DNA of 64,000 nucleotides. Origin: VYDC01 sp963667515 (GTDB taxonomy: Bacteria > Chloroflexota > Dehalococcoidia > UBA2979). Below the pieces are notes generated by a model, which saw only the letters and a list, made by a program, of their open reading frames with translations, was not told the origin of the DNA and ran no database searches. Positions 32,559 to 41,344 of this stretch are shown piece after piece; positions within the stretch are counted from its first letter, which is position 1, and each line of letters begins with the position of its first letter. The translations under genes were made by a program, and so were the position numbers. The DNA lies in NCBI GenBank assembly GCA_963667515.2, contig CAXXXY010000008.1:186001-250000 (forward strand). The letters run 5' to 3'.

Positions 32559-33740
32559 ATGGTAGACGACGCCGTGGCGATCGACGCCAGCCTCGACCGC
32601 TTTCGCTACTCCGAGCTCCCGGGTCGCGAGCTCACCGCGACCCAGCGTGAGCAGTTCCTCGACGTGCTGCAGCTCGCCTTCGGTGGGTGGCCCGCGCCTG
32701 ACATCGGGGTGCCGACGCCTGCGCTCCAGTATGTCGAGTGGAAGCTGGAAGGCCCGCCGGGCCTGGAGACGCTTGTACGGCTGGTGGAGGACGGCGGGCG
32801 CATCGTCGGCGTGGAGAGCAACCTCCACCAGCTCGCGAAGCTGGGAGCGGGGCGCGTCGTTGTGAGCTGGGAGACGGATGCCGCGCATCACCCCGACTAC
32901 CAGGGCCTGGGCCTCACGCGATGGCGATTGGAGCGCCAGACCGAGCTGGAGCAGGAGCCGTCCGCGCAGCAGCTCCCGAGGCCGCGGCTCGCCTTCGGCA
33001 CGTCGAGTCACCCCGCGGTCTTTCGTACTCGCGCTCGCCAGCCGGACTACTTCCCGCCCGTCGCGAACGAGATCCAGACCCTGCTGCGGGTGCTCGATCT
33101 CCGGCGCATCCTGGCGACGCCCACCGTCCGGCGGCGGGATCGCCGCGTTCCCGCGCCCGCCGTCGCGGTGGCGTATCTCGCTGCGCGCGCGCTCGGCGCA
33201 CTTCGCGCCCCGCCCTACCGCGTCCGCCCCGCGTTTCGCGGCGTCGTGCACTCGGCGAGCCGCGTCGACGAGCGGATCGCGCGCTTCTACGAGCGCGCCG
33301 CCGAGCCGTTCGAGTTCATCGGGCTGCACACCGCCGAGTCGTTCCGATGGCGCTATCTCGACCCTCGCGGCGGCGCGTTCGCCGTGACGTTCGCCGAGGA
33401 GGGCGAGGAGCTCGCGGGCGTGCTCGTCCGCAAGACGACGGGGCAGCGGGGCTACATCTGCGAGCTGCTCACGCTGCCCGGCCGCACGGACGTGGCCCGC
33501 GCGCTGGTCGAGGACGCGCTGGCGGCCTTCGGGCGCGAGGACGTCGCCGGCGTGCTGTGCTGGCTCCCCCGGCGCCATCCGCATCAGCGCATCCTGCGCC
33601 GCTACGGCTTCGTCGACTCGCGGCGCCCGATCCACCTCGGCTACAAGCTCATCGGCTCCGATCCGCCGCCGACGGGGGCGATCCTGGCCAGGCGGGATGC
33701 GGCGATTCACCTGCCGTACGGCCACTCGGACGCGCTCTAG
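32559..33740 (+). CDS. GNAT-type acyltransferase-like protein, paralogue 1 (intact)
   Basis: 393 residues from ATG 32559. The N-terminal part (about 1-130) has LQLAFGGWPAPDIGVP and VEDGGRIVGVESNL, and HPDYQGLGLTRWRLE corresponds to the acetyl-CoA-binding Q/R-x2-G-x-G/A loop (here QGLGLT). A second part (230-393) repeats the pattern: SFRWRYLDPRG, ELAGVLVRKT, GVLCWLPRRHPHQRILRRYGF. It therefore looks like a duplicated GNAT fold. Related proteins in polysaccharide clusters acylate amino sugars or build FemX-like structures. Two degraded paralogues follow in the opposite orientation. Confidence 0.75.
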   Translation: MVDDAVAIDASLDRFRYSELPGRELTATQREQFLDVLQLAFGGWPAPDIGVPTPALQYVEWKLEGPPGLETLVRLVEDGGRIVGVESNLHQLAKLGAGRVVVSWETDAAHHPDYQGLGLTRWRLERQTELEQEPSAQQLPRPRLAFGTSSHPAVFRTRARQPDYFPPVANEIQTLLRVLDLRRILATPTVRRRDRRVPAPAVAVAYLAARALGALRAPPYRVRPAFRGVVHSASRVDERIARFYERAAEPFEFIGLHTAESFRWRYLDPRGGAFAVTFAEEGEELAGVLVRKTTGQRGYICELLTLPGRTDVARALVEDALAAFGREDVAGVLCWLPRRHPHQRILRRYGFVDSRRPIHLGYKLIGSDPPPTGAILARRDAAIHLPYGHSDAL

Positions 33741-33804
33741 CCGCGGGCGCAGCGGGCGGGGCGGGCCGGCGCGGGAACTCAGCCGCGAGGCGCGCGGGCC
33801 CGGC

Positions 33805-34956
33805 TCAGACATCGATGCCGTCGCCGAAGCTGAAGTGGATGCGGGTCCGCTCGTCGGAGAGGAAGTCGAAGCCCGCGTCGGGGCGCAGCTGTCGGAAGCC
33901 GAGGCCGGCCGCTCGCCGGGTGTCGATGAAGCCGGCGCGGCGCAGCTCCGACCGGTACGGATGGCGGCGCGGCAGCCAGCACGAGGTGCTCGCCGCACCG
34001 CCGGCGTCGAGCGCCCGCAGCGCATGCGCGACCAGGCTCCGCACGACGTCGAGCCGGTCGGGGACGGCCAGCACGTCGACGAGGAAGCCCTCGGGCCCGA
34101 CCTGCTTCCAGACGACGTAGCCGAGCAGCTCGCCGTCGGCCTCGGCCAGCGCAAGGGGCCGGGCGCCGCCCCGCGGATCGAGGTAGCGCCAGGTGAACGA
34201 CTCGCGATCGTGGAGCTGGATCATGTCGAACTGCTCGGCGGCGCGCGCGCACAGCGTCTCGATGCGCTCGTCGATCTGATCGGCGTCGCGCACCGTCCAC
34301 GTCGCGGCGCGACGGCGAGACGGCAGCGCCGGCCACCGCGCGGCGCGCAGCAGGGTGAAGGCCGCGACCGCAACCGCCCGCGGGACGCGGCGGCCGCGCC
34401 AGCTCGCATGCAGCGACGCCATGCCTCGAGGGCTCTGCACGCGCAACAGCGTGCGCGGCTGGTTGCCGACGGGGAGCATCCCGCCGCGCGCACGGATCGC
34501 GGCCATCGCCGGATCGGTCGCGTTGGCCATGTGCACCAGCTCGCGCCCGTCGATGTCCAGCGCCTCCGACCAGCGCTGCCGGCGCAGCCAGATCCCCCGC
34601 CCGCGCTGCGAGGGGTGCACGGCGCTGTCCGTGCCCCATCGCCCCCAGGCGCGCTCGCCTCGTGCCTAGTAGAGGCGGGGGAAGTTCGTGATCACGCTGA
34701 CGATGCGGCCGTCGTTATCCGCGAGGTCGACGAAGCCGGGCCGGCTCGCCGGGCCCTCCACCTTCCAGCGCAGGTGCTCGGCGACGGGCACGCCGGGGGC
34801 GGCGATCGCGCTCGGCCACGCCCCGAACGCCGCTTGCAGCACGTCGTCCAGCTGCTCGAGCTCGGCGTCGCTCAGGACGCGGCCCTCGACGCGGCGGAAC
34901 CGGACGCCATCGTCGGTCCGCGCCCCCGTGTCCTCCGGTCGGCTGTCCGTGGTCAC
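33805..34956 (-). pseudogene. GNAT-type acyltransferase-like protein, paralogue 2, interrupted by an in-frame TAG
   Basis: The N-terminal part from GTG 34956 reads LQAAFGAWPSAIAAPG and DNDGRIVSVITNFPRLY, then TAG at 34666-34668. The same frame continues with VHPSQRGRGIWLRRQR (acetyl-CoA loop), ESFTWRYLDPRGGARPL, LLGYVVWKQ and CWLPRRHPYRSELRRAGFIDTRR to the stop at 33805. The total of 384 codons matches paralogue 1 (394), with which it aligns throughout. The TAG falls where paralogue 1 has Lys (LHQLAKLG). Nonsense mutation, readthrough and sequencing error cannot be told apart here. Confidence 0.8.
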
Positions 34957-34965
34957 GCCGCGAGC

Positions 34966-35220
34966 TTACACATCGTGCGTGTCGCGGAAGGAGACGTGGA
35001 TGCTCGCCCGCGGGTCCGCGAGGAGCGAGGCGTCCAGCTCGGCGTCGCGCGGGCGGAAGACGAGCCGCCGGCTGCCCCGCGTCCCGACGAAGCCGAAGCG
35101 CCGCCGCACCGCGACGCGAGGGTCGCGGGCGGGCAGCCAGCGGGCGGTGGCGGCCGCCCCCCGCCGCCGCCGAGCCGCCGCGTGACCTCCAGCAGGAGCG
35201 AGCGGATCACGGGCCTGCAT
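34966..35220 (-). pseudogene. GNAT paralogue 3, C-terminal remnant
   Basis: Only the last ~60 residues are recognisable: ARWLPARDPRVAVRRRFGFVGT and DPRASIHVSFRDTHDV match the ends of paralogues 1 and 2 (CWLPRRHP, RIHFSFGD). Just upstream a different frame reads VIRSLLLEVTRRL, as in the region before CWLPRR of paralogue 2, so a frameshift in a GGC-rich run also occurred. The N-terminal ~300 residues are gone; the fragment abuts the stop of the methyltransferase at 35225. Confidence 0.7.
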
Positions 35221-35224
35221 ACGG

Positions 35225-35944
35225 CTAGGACGATCGCTCGAGCGTGTAGAGCGCGGCGTAGGTCCACGCGAGCCGCCGCGCCAGCACGCGACCGAGCCGT
35301 CCGCGCTTCAGCGGATCGCCGTCCCATCGAGCACCAGGACCGTACTCTCCGAACCAGTCGATGCGCCGGAGCCCATCATCCTCGACGAGCCGATCGAGCG
35401 CCTGCGCCGACCGCGCCCCCTCGGCTTCGGCGCTCACGTAGCCGCCGGACGAGAGGCCCGTGCGCAGCAGGTTGCGCGCAACGGGCCAGCTCCGGCGACG
35501 GCGAAGCGCGCGTGCGGCCTCGATCATCCTGAAGGGCGACGATCGCGGCTTGATGGCGATCATCATCAGCCCGCCCGGCCGCAGCACGCGGCGCAGCTCG
35601 CGCACGTAGGGAGGCTGATCTTCCACGTACGGGAGGACGGTGAGTGCCGAGACCAGGTCGAAGGAGTCGTCGGCGAAGGGGAGTGAGCTCGACCCGCAGG
35701 CGAGCACGTGGTCGCGCGGGACGCCCAGCGGCTCCAGCCGCTCGCGGGCACGCGCGACCATGGCGTGCGCGATGTCGACAGCGAAGACGCGGTGGCCGCG
35801 TCGCGCGAGCTCTGCGCTCAGGTCGCCGGCCGCGCAGCCCACGTCGAGGCAGCTCGAGCCCGGCGGCAGGTGCCCCTCCAGGAAGGTGGTGCTCCAGCGC
35901 ATCAGCCGATACGCATGATTGCCGGGGTCTGCGTACTTGCGCAC
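35225..35944 (-). CDS. Class I SAM-dependent methyltransferase
   Basis: 239 residues from GTG 35944. Motif I is SSCLDVGCAAGDLSAELA, then FAVDIAHAMVARARE, ACGSSSLPFADDSFDLVSAL and ELRRVLRPGGLMMIAI, a type-11 methyltransferase. The frame stays open upstream and encodes AAKAHYEAAADEWVRKYADPGNH, a typical N-terminal helix, up to a CTG at 36025 that overlaps the TGA of the upstream gene (CTGA). No ATG/GTG/TTG exists in this stretch, so a CTG start coupled to the upstream gene would give 266 residues. It probably modifies a sugar or lipid in the glycan locus. Confidence 0.82.
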   Translation of the reverse strand: MRKYADPGNHAYRLMRWSTTFLEGHLPPGSSCLDVGCAAGDLSAELARRGHRVFAVDIAHAMVARARERLEPLGVPRDHVLACGSSSLPFADDSFDLVSALTVLPYVEDQPPYVRELRRVLRPGGLMMIAIKPRSSPFRMIEAARALRRRRSWPVARNLLRTGLSSGGYVSAEAEGARSAQALDRLVEDDGLRRIDWFGEYGPGARWDGDPLKRGRLGRVLARRLAWTYAALYTLERSS

Positions 35945-36021
35945 CCACTCATCGGCGGCAGCCTCGTAGTGGGCCTTGGCGGCGCTCGCGGCGCTGCTCT
36001 CCGCGGGGGTGTTTCGAGGAC

Positions 36022-37044
36022 TCAGGGCGCTTCCCCCGCCTCGATCGCCTTCTCGAACGAGAGAACGAAGTTCAGCTCATCGATCAGCTCGCTCTTCGCA
36101 CCGCCTCGGACGGAGTCGGGCAGGTGCTCGATCGGGATGTGGTTCCGCTCGCTCGCCAGCAGCCAGTCGAACCACTTCGACCTGAACGCGCTCCCCGTCG
36201 AGACTTCGAACCGGGCTTCGTCCCGGCAGATGCACAGCGCACCGGGCTTCGCCACGCGCAGCATCTCGCTCAGGCCCTGCCGCGGATCGGGGAGCTGGTT
36301 GATGGAGCCGAAGTTCACGACCACGTCGAAGTAGTCGTCTCGATACGGCAGATCCATCCCGTCGGCGATGCAGAGGAACGAGCGCACGCTCGTGCCCGCG
36401 AGGCGCTCCTTCCCGAGCTGCAGGATCCGCGGGCTGATGTCGCAGCCGAAGAGCAGCGCGCTCGCGGGGAAGTACGTCGCGATAGCGACGATCGAGGTGC
36501 ACGTCCCGGTACCGATGTCGAGGACCCGCACCACCTCGACGTTCGTCTTCGCCTGCCAGGCGGTGATCAGCCCTGCCACGTACGGATGGAGCGGCGAGCG
36601 CCTGTGATTGCCCATCCAGTACGCCCGGGCAAGGGCTCCCGACTCCTCGATCGCGGTGTCGTATCCGAATCCCCCCCAGATGTCGTTGTTGTTCATCGGC
36701 GTCGTGTAGAGCTCCGGGGTGGAGCCCGTGGCTTGCAGGATGCCCGTCGCTCCGTCGATCGAGAGCGTGTCGAAGGATCTGTATGCGTCTCGGCTCATGG
36801 CGATCTCGGCCTCGCTGGGGCGCGCGCTCGACGGGGCGGCAAGCTGGCGCCTCTCGAAGAGCCGGTGGCTGCGCCGTGTCGCGTGCTTCGCGAGGGGATA
36901 GAGCACCGCTCTCCTCAGCGCCGCGGCCATCACGCGCGCGAGGAAGAGCTCGGCGCGGCGCCCCAGCAATCTCCGGCAGAGGCGCGAGAGGCGGTCCGCC
37001 AGCAGCACGAGCAGATAGAGGACGAGACCGCCCGCGCGGATCAT
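36022..37044 (-). CDS. Class I SAM-dependent methyltransferase with hydrophobic N-terminus
   Basis: 340 residues from ATG 37044. An N-terminal hydrophobic segment (GGLVLYLLVLLADRL) and a basic region precede the catalytic part. Motif I is VRVLDIGTGTCTSIVAIA, then LFGCDISPRILQLGKERL, FLCIADGMDLPYRDDYFDVVVNFGSINQLPD and EMLRVAKPGALCICRDE. Upstream of motif I a PMNNNDIWGGFGYDTA segment is unusual. The gene overlaps the next methyltransferase if that one starts at CTG. Both lie downstream of the PP-loop gene and may form one operon with it. Substrate unknown. Confidence 0.83.
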   Translation of the reverse strand: MIRAGGLVLYLLVLLADRLSRLCRRLLGRRAELFLARVMAAALRRAVLYPLAKHATRRSHRLFERRQLAAPSSARPSEAEIAMSRDAYRSFDTLSIDGATGILQATGSTPELYTTPMNNNDIWGGFGYDTAIEESGALARAYWMGNHRRSPLHPYVAGLITAWQAKTNVEVVRVLDIGTGTCTSIVAIATYFPASALLFGCDISPRILQLGKERLAGTSVRSFLCIADGMDLPYRDDYFDVVVNFGSINQLPDPRQGLSEMLRVAKPGALCICRDEARFEVSTGSAFRSKWFDWLLASERNHIPIEHLPDSVRGGAKSELIDELNFVLSFEKAIEAGEAP

Positions 37045-37099
37045 CGTGCAGTCCGAGGTGGCTGACCGCTCATGCTCGTGCGCATCGCCGCCCCCCGGG

Positions 37100-38404
37100 C
37101 TACGCTCGCTCGCCGCGCACGCGCAGCACGGCCCGGCGGAGCGGTCGCCGCAGCGAGTTCGGGAGGATCAGGCTCGCGCGCTTCAGGCTGCGGTAGGTCC
37201 GGTGGTCGCTCTGCGCGCGGTCGGCGATCGCGCGCAGCGGCGCATCGCCCAGCCAGCGCGCGAAGTCCGCAAACTCCCGGCCCGCCTCGCCGGCGCTCCG
37301 TCGGCCCTCGGGGGAGCCCGCCGCTCGCTGTAGCTGCTCCCAGTCGACGAGGCTCGCGTCGGAGTCGACGATCCCGCGCTCCTCGATCGCCCGCCGGATC
37401 GCGGCGTACGTGCCGTCGCCCGCCCGGAAGCCGACGCGCGCCGGATCGATGCCGGCGAGCCGCAGGCCCGCGATGGTGCGATAGCACTTCTCGCACGTCG
37501 AGCAGTTCGCCGCGCGCGCGCGCGGCGGACGCTGGCAGACCTGGAACGTGGGCGAGAGGCCGGTCCGGGCGAGGTGCTCGGCGAGCAGATCCAGCTTGCC
37601 CTGCCGCCCCAGCTCGTAGAGGTCGTGCACCGCGCGCGAGCCGCCCCACGTGATCTCGTCGTCGAGGCGCGGGTCGGAGCCCCACGCGAGCCACTCGGTG
37701 CCGGGGTAGTTGCTGGCGGGAACGTAGAGCCGTTCGATCCCGAGCAGCGTCACGAGCGGCGCGCAGACCCCGGTGAGGCCCACCGCGTGCCCCACGTTGC
37801 CCCACCAGTCCTCGAGCGCGAAGCGGGTGGTGAGGCGCGAGGCGTCCGTGACCTCGCGGACGTCGGCGACGATCTCGTGGGCGTCCACACCCATGAGATC
37901 GGGCACCGCGCGATCGGCGTCGCGGATGCGCGCGGCGGATCCGTTCGCGATCTCGCTCGGGTCGAAGACCGTCATCAGCGTCGGGCGCTCCTCGCGGTGG
38001 GCGACGAGCGTGCCCCAGGAGTCGACGCCGCCGCTGAAGAGCGCGGCGCTGCCGCCGGTGGTCGGCGAGTGCTCCTCGGTCAGCCGCTCGGCCGTCACCT
38101 CGCCGTCGAACGGTATGCGCGGATACATCGCCGCGAGGGCGCCGCGAACCCGCCCCAGCGCCGCCGAGTAGGTGGCGTCGAGCGCCGGCACCTCGAGGCG
38201 GGCGCCCAGCGTCCAGGCGACCGGGGCCAGCAGCGCGACGCAGGGGATGGCGAGGATGCCCTCGGGCAGCGTGTGGAGGTCGGCGTCGTACTCGGCGGTG
38301 AAGGACGGTGCGACGTAGCGCCCGAGCGCGCCGTTCCGCTCGATCCGCACCTCGACGCGCGAGCCGCCGACGAGCTGCGGGCGCGACAGTCGGATCGATC
38401 TCAC
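37100..38404 (-). CDS. QueC-like PP-loop ATP pyrophosphatase-family protein of unknown function
   Basis: 434 residues from GTG 38404, chosen because GGGGGAGG lies about 7 bp upstream; GTG 38425 would add seven. The ATP-pyrophosphatase P-loop SGGVDSWGTLVAH (124-136) is followed by VPASNYPGTEW and a Cys cluster (C290, C301, C304, C307 in NCSTCEKCYRT) like the zinc site of QueC. Residues 1-115 form an extra N-terminal domain. The family adenylates carboxylates or carbonyls; QueC makes preQ0, but no queuosine genes are near. Placed in a glycan locus before two methyltransferases, it may activate a sugar acid or amide. I do not know a characterised homologue. Confidence 0.7.
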   Translation of the reverse strand: MRSIRLSRPQLVGGSRVEVRIERNGALGRYVAPSFTAEYDADLHTLPEGILAIPCVALLAPVAWTLGARLEVPALDATYSAALGRVRGALAAMYPRIPFDGEVTAERLTEEHSPTTGGSAALFSGGVDSWGTLVAHREERPTLMTVFDPSEIANGSAARIRDADRAVPDLMGVDAHEIVADVREVTDASRLTTRFALEDWWGNVGHAVGLTGVCAPLVTLLGIERLYVPASNYPGTEWLAWGSDPRLDDEITWGGSRAVHDLYELGRQGKLDLLAEHLARTGLSPTFQVCQRPPRARAANCSTCEKCYRTIAGLRLAGIDPARVGFRAGDGTYAAIRRAIEERGIVDSDASLVDWEQLQRAAGSPEGRRSAGEAGREFADFARWLGDAPLRAIADRAQSDHRTYRSLKRASLILPNSLRRPLRRAVLRVRGERA

Positions 38405-38443
38405 GCCGGGCGCCTCCCCCGCCACACGTCCGAAAGGGCATGC

Positions 38444-38449
38444 ACCATA
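38444..38449 (-). promoter_or_regulatory. Putative -10 TATGGT for the PP-loop gene
   Basis: TATGGT on the minus strand, 40 bp before GTG 38404. Confidence 0.4.
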
Positions 38450-38525
38450 ACACGAAGCCCTCGACGCCCCGGCGGCAGCCCGGGGTGCGGGCGCGCCGGG
38501 CTGCCGCGGCGCGCGAGCCGCGTCT

Positions 38526-39813
38526 CTACGCGCGCGTCAGCGTGGCGCGGGCGCGGCGCAGCAGCAGGGCCGTGAAGAGCGCCGACGAGGCGAGCCCCCC
38601 GATCGGGAGGGCGTAGGCGCCCAGGCCCGGCGCGGCGGCGCTCGTCGCGCCGATGCCGACGGCGGCCGCGAGCGCCCCCGCGCGGACCAGCGCGCGGTGG
38701 TCACGGGCGCCCACGAGCGTCATGTACGGGGCGAACGGGACGCTCATGACCGTCGCCGACGCCGCGCGCATCGCGACCAGCCCGCCCAGGACGTAGGCAG
38801 CCGGCACCAGCGCGGCCATCGGATTCAGCGCGTGATTCCACGACACCAGCATGGTGTACACGGCGCCCCCGCCCCCGATCAGCGCCGTGTACTCGAGGGC
38901 AGCGACGCGGAAGGCGCCCCAGGACCGCGCGTGCCCCGCTTCGAGCAGCCGCGGGCGGATCACGAGCCGGATACCTGTCCCGAAGACGAGCACGGGCGAA
39001 GCGACGATGCGTGCCGCCTCCGCCAGCCCCAGCTCGCGCGGGGAGCCGAGCGTTGCGACCACCGCCCCGCTCACGAACACGGCTCCGACCGGGATGAGCG
39101 CTGCTGCCAGCAGGGTCCTCCCCATCAGAAGCAGCGCCCGCGTCGGTGGCAGCTCGCAGCGGGCGGCGGCCAGCGGGCCCCGAATCGCCACAAGCCCCAC
39201 GGCCGTGGAGGCCACGTTCGCCAGCGTGATCGCGCCGAAGGGGATGAGCTCCTCGGCGGCCCCCCCCCGCGTGCAGCGCCGCGACCGCGCCGATCGCGCC
39301 GCCGAGCTGTACGGCCGAGAGCGCCGCCGCGAGCCGCGAGCGGCCCGCAAGGTGCAGCGTGGACCGCAGATAGTCCTGCAGCGGCGAGACGACGGTCAGC
39401 GCCGCCGCCGTGGCGCCCAGCAGCGCGATCGCCCGCGCGTCGACCTCGCCCGCGGCGATCCAGCCGGCCGGCAGCACCAGCACGGCCCCCGCCAGCGCGA
39501 GCAGTGCTCCCGTCCGGAGCATCCGCGGGAGGATCGCCAGCCGGTCCGAGCGCTCGGCGCCCACGGCGTTGACGTGCGAGGGCGAGAAGAGCAGCTGCTG
39601 CGGGACCAGGCTTGCCACCATGAAGGCCGACAGGTAGAGCGGGTAGACGCCCAGCGTGGCGCCGTCCAGCACGCGCGCCGCGTAGAGCGCGCCGACGAAG
39701 CCGGCGAGCGAGGCGAAGCCCGAGTCGAGCACGCCCGCCCCCAGCGCGGCGCGGCTGCGCGCCGCGGCGGCGGATCGGCGCGCGGCCCGCCGCAGCGCGG
39801 CGCCCGGCCTCAC
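38526..39813 (-). pseudogene. Second polysaccharide flippase-like protein, out of frame at a C9 tract
   Basis: The N-terminal ~185 residues (GVLDSGFASLAGFVGALYAARVL, LYLSAFMVASLVPQQLLFSPSH, VVSPLQDYLRSTLHLAGRSRL) and the C-terminal ~240 (PFGAITLANVASTAVGLVAIRG, PVGAVFVSGAVVATLGSPRELG, NPMAALVPAAYVLGG) are in different frames. They meet at nine G on the coding strand (39260-39268), encoding a Gly run; eight G restores one frame of about 428 residues. Hydrophobic helices run along both parts, as in MOP-superfamily flippases. As read, the protein ends soon after the tract. A homopolymer error and a phase-variable switch are both possible. Confidence 0.75.
39260..39268. repeat. C9/G9 homopolymer inside the second flippase gene
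   Basis: Nine C on the plus strand exactly at the frame change; loss of one base or gain of two restores the reading frame. Confidence 0.8.
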
Positions 39814-39817
39814 GACG

Positions 39818-41203
39818 TCACGCGTGCGGCTCCGCGCCGGGCTTGGGGGGCGCCGGTTCGCCGCGCGCCCGCCCGACCGTCGTCGCCGCCTCCACCGCCA
39901 GCCGGGCGACCGCTCGACCCATGCGGATCGAGTAGTTCTGGCCCCGGTCCTCCGGGTAGATCTGCGTCGTGTTGGCGAGCCACAGACCCTCGATCGGGGT
40001 GCGGTGCGGGGGGATCGACTCGTGGTAGCGGTAGTCGATGATCGGCTGGCCCGCGCGATCCTTGAACAGCCAGCGGTCGCGGACCCAGCTGCGGTCGAAG
40101 TCCGGGTTGATGCGCCGCAGGTAGGGCTCGTAGCCGTCGAGGACGGCGTCGGCGTCCGCCTCGACGATCGGGTCGCCGGGATCGACGTAGTTCGAGAGGT
40201 AGACCACGTGCTGCCCCCCGTACTCGGACGCGGGCACGAGGTTCGTCTGCTCGACGGCGGCGACGAAGGGGCAGTCCTCGTCGCTCATCGTGAGCCAGTA
40301 CGTCGAGGAGAGCGGGCGGTCGAGGGCGAGCATGAGCACGGTCGCCCACTGGTAGCGCACGCGCTGGAGCTGCGCGTCGTACTCGGGCGCCACCGCCGCG
40401 AGCTCCGGCAGCATCCGCCGGAAGATCCCGGACGGGGTGGTCGCGATGACGAGGTCGGCGCGCTCCAGCCGCCCCGCGCGCTCCACGCCCAGCACGCGCC
40501 CGTCCTCCACGACGATGCGCTCGACGGGGGCGTCCACCTCGACGGTCGCGCCGCGCGTCCGCACGTCCGCCTCCAGCGCGTCGACCAGCCGGCCGAAGGA
40601 GCCGCGCAGGTAGCCGAGCCGCTCCTTCGCCAGCAGCCCCCCGTCTCGCGAGGCGAAGCGGAGGTGGATCTTGCCCCAGAACCAGACCATCGAGACATCG
40701 TCGGCGTGCGCGCCGAACTTGGCGCGCAGCAGCGGACCCCAGACGGCGTCGTAGCCCTGTTGGCCCACGGCGAGCACGATCCAGTCGCGGGCGCGCTGGC
40801 CCTCGTAGCGGCGCCAGTCCTTCTGCCGGCGCAGCCACAGCGCCGCGAGCCCCAGCCGCAGCCGCGTGAGCGGGGAGACGCGGTCGAAGCGCAGCAGGTC
40901 GCCCGCGCCGACGAACGGGTAGAGCCGATCGCCGGCCATCAGCCCCACCCGCGACTCGATCCACTGCAGGTCGTCGGCCAGCCCCAGCTCCGCGATCAGC
41001 TCGGCGATGGCGTGGTCGGAGCGGAACAGGTGGTGGTAGAAGGCCTCGATGCGACCCCCGCCGATCTCGAAGGTGCGGACCTGCCCGCCGAGGCGGTCGC
41101 CGGCCTCGAAGAGGCTGACGTGCCACCCCTCGTGGAGCAGCTCGTAGGCGGCGGCGAGCCCGGCCACGCCCCCGCCGATCACGATCGCTCGTCGCTCGCT
41201 CAC
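39818..41203 (-). CDS. FAD-dependent amine-oxidase-like oxidoreductase (protoporphyrinogen oxidase/glycan-locus type)
   Basis: 461 residues from GTG 41203, with GAGAGGGAG upstream. The dinucleotide-binding motif is AIVIGGGVAGLAAAYEL, followed by LFEAGDRLGGQVRTF, the FAD-contact GG motif of the amine oxidase family. Near the C-terminus LWLANTTQIYPEDRGQNYSIRMGRAVA is the second FAD-binding element. Proteins of this class in polysaccharide loci are thought to desaturate or oxidise lipid-linked or nucleotide sugars, by analogy to UDP-galactopyranose mutase-like flavoenzymes; the specific role is not known. It starts 4 bp before the flippase. The 141-bp stretch upstream shows no clear site. Confidence 0.8.
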   Translation of the reverse strand: MSERRAIVIGGGVAGLAAAYELLHEGWHVSLFEAGDRLGGQVRTFEIGGGRIEAFYHHLFRSDHAIAELIAELGLADDLQWIESRVGLMAGDRLYPFVGAGDLLRFDRVSPLTRLRLGLAALWLRRQKDWRRYEGQRARDWIVLAVGQQGYDAVWGPLLRAKFGAHADDVSMVWFWGKIHLRFASRDGGLLAKERLGYLRGSFGRLVDALEADVRTRGATVEVDAPVERIVVEDGRVLGVERAGRLERADLVIATTPSGIFRRMLPELAAVAPEYDAQLQRVRYQWATVLMLALDRPLSSTYWLTMSDEDCPFVAAVEQTNLVPASEYGGQHVVYLSNYVDPGDPIVEADADAVLDGYEPYLRRINPDFDRSWVRDRWLFKDRAGQPIIDYRYHESIPPHRTPIEGLWLANTTQIYPEDRGQNYSIRMGRAVARLAVEAATTVGRARGEPAPPKPGAEPHA

Positions 41204-41344
41204 GCGGCTCCCTCTCCGCAGCTCACGAGGCAGGCGCCCGCCGGCGCCGGCGGGCGATCGAGCTCGCGCCGATCAAGCACCGCGGCGCGCGGTGCGATGC
41301 GGTCACTGCCCTCGCACGAAGTCTGAGCCACCACGTCCGTTGCG

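Noticed and set aside
37100..38404. Qat-type anti-phage defence system
   Set aside because: Only a QueC-like protein is present; the ATPase, QatB and TatD-like nuclease partners are absent from the neighbourhood.
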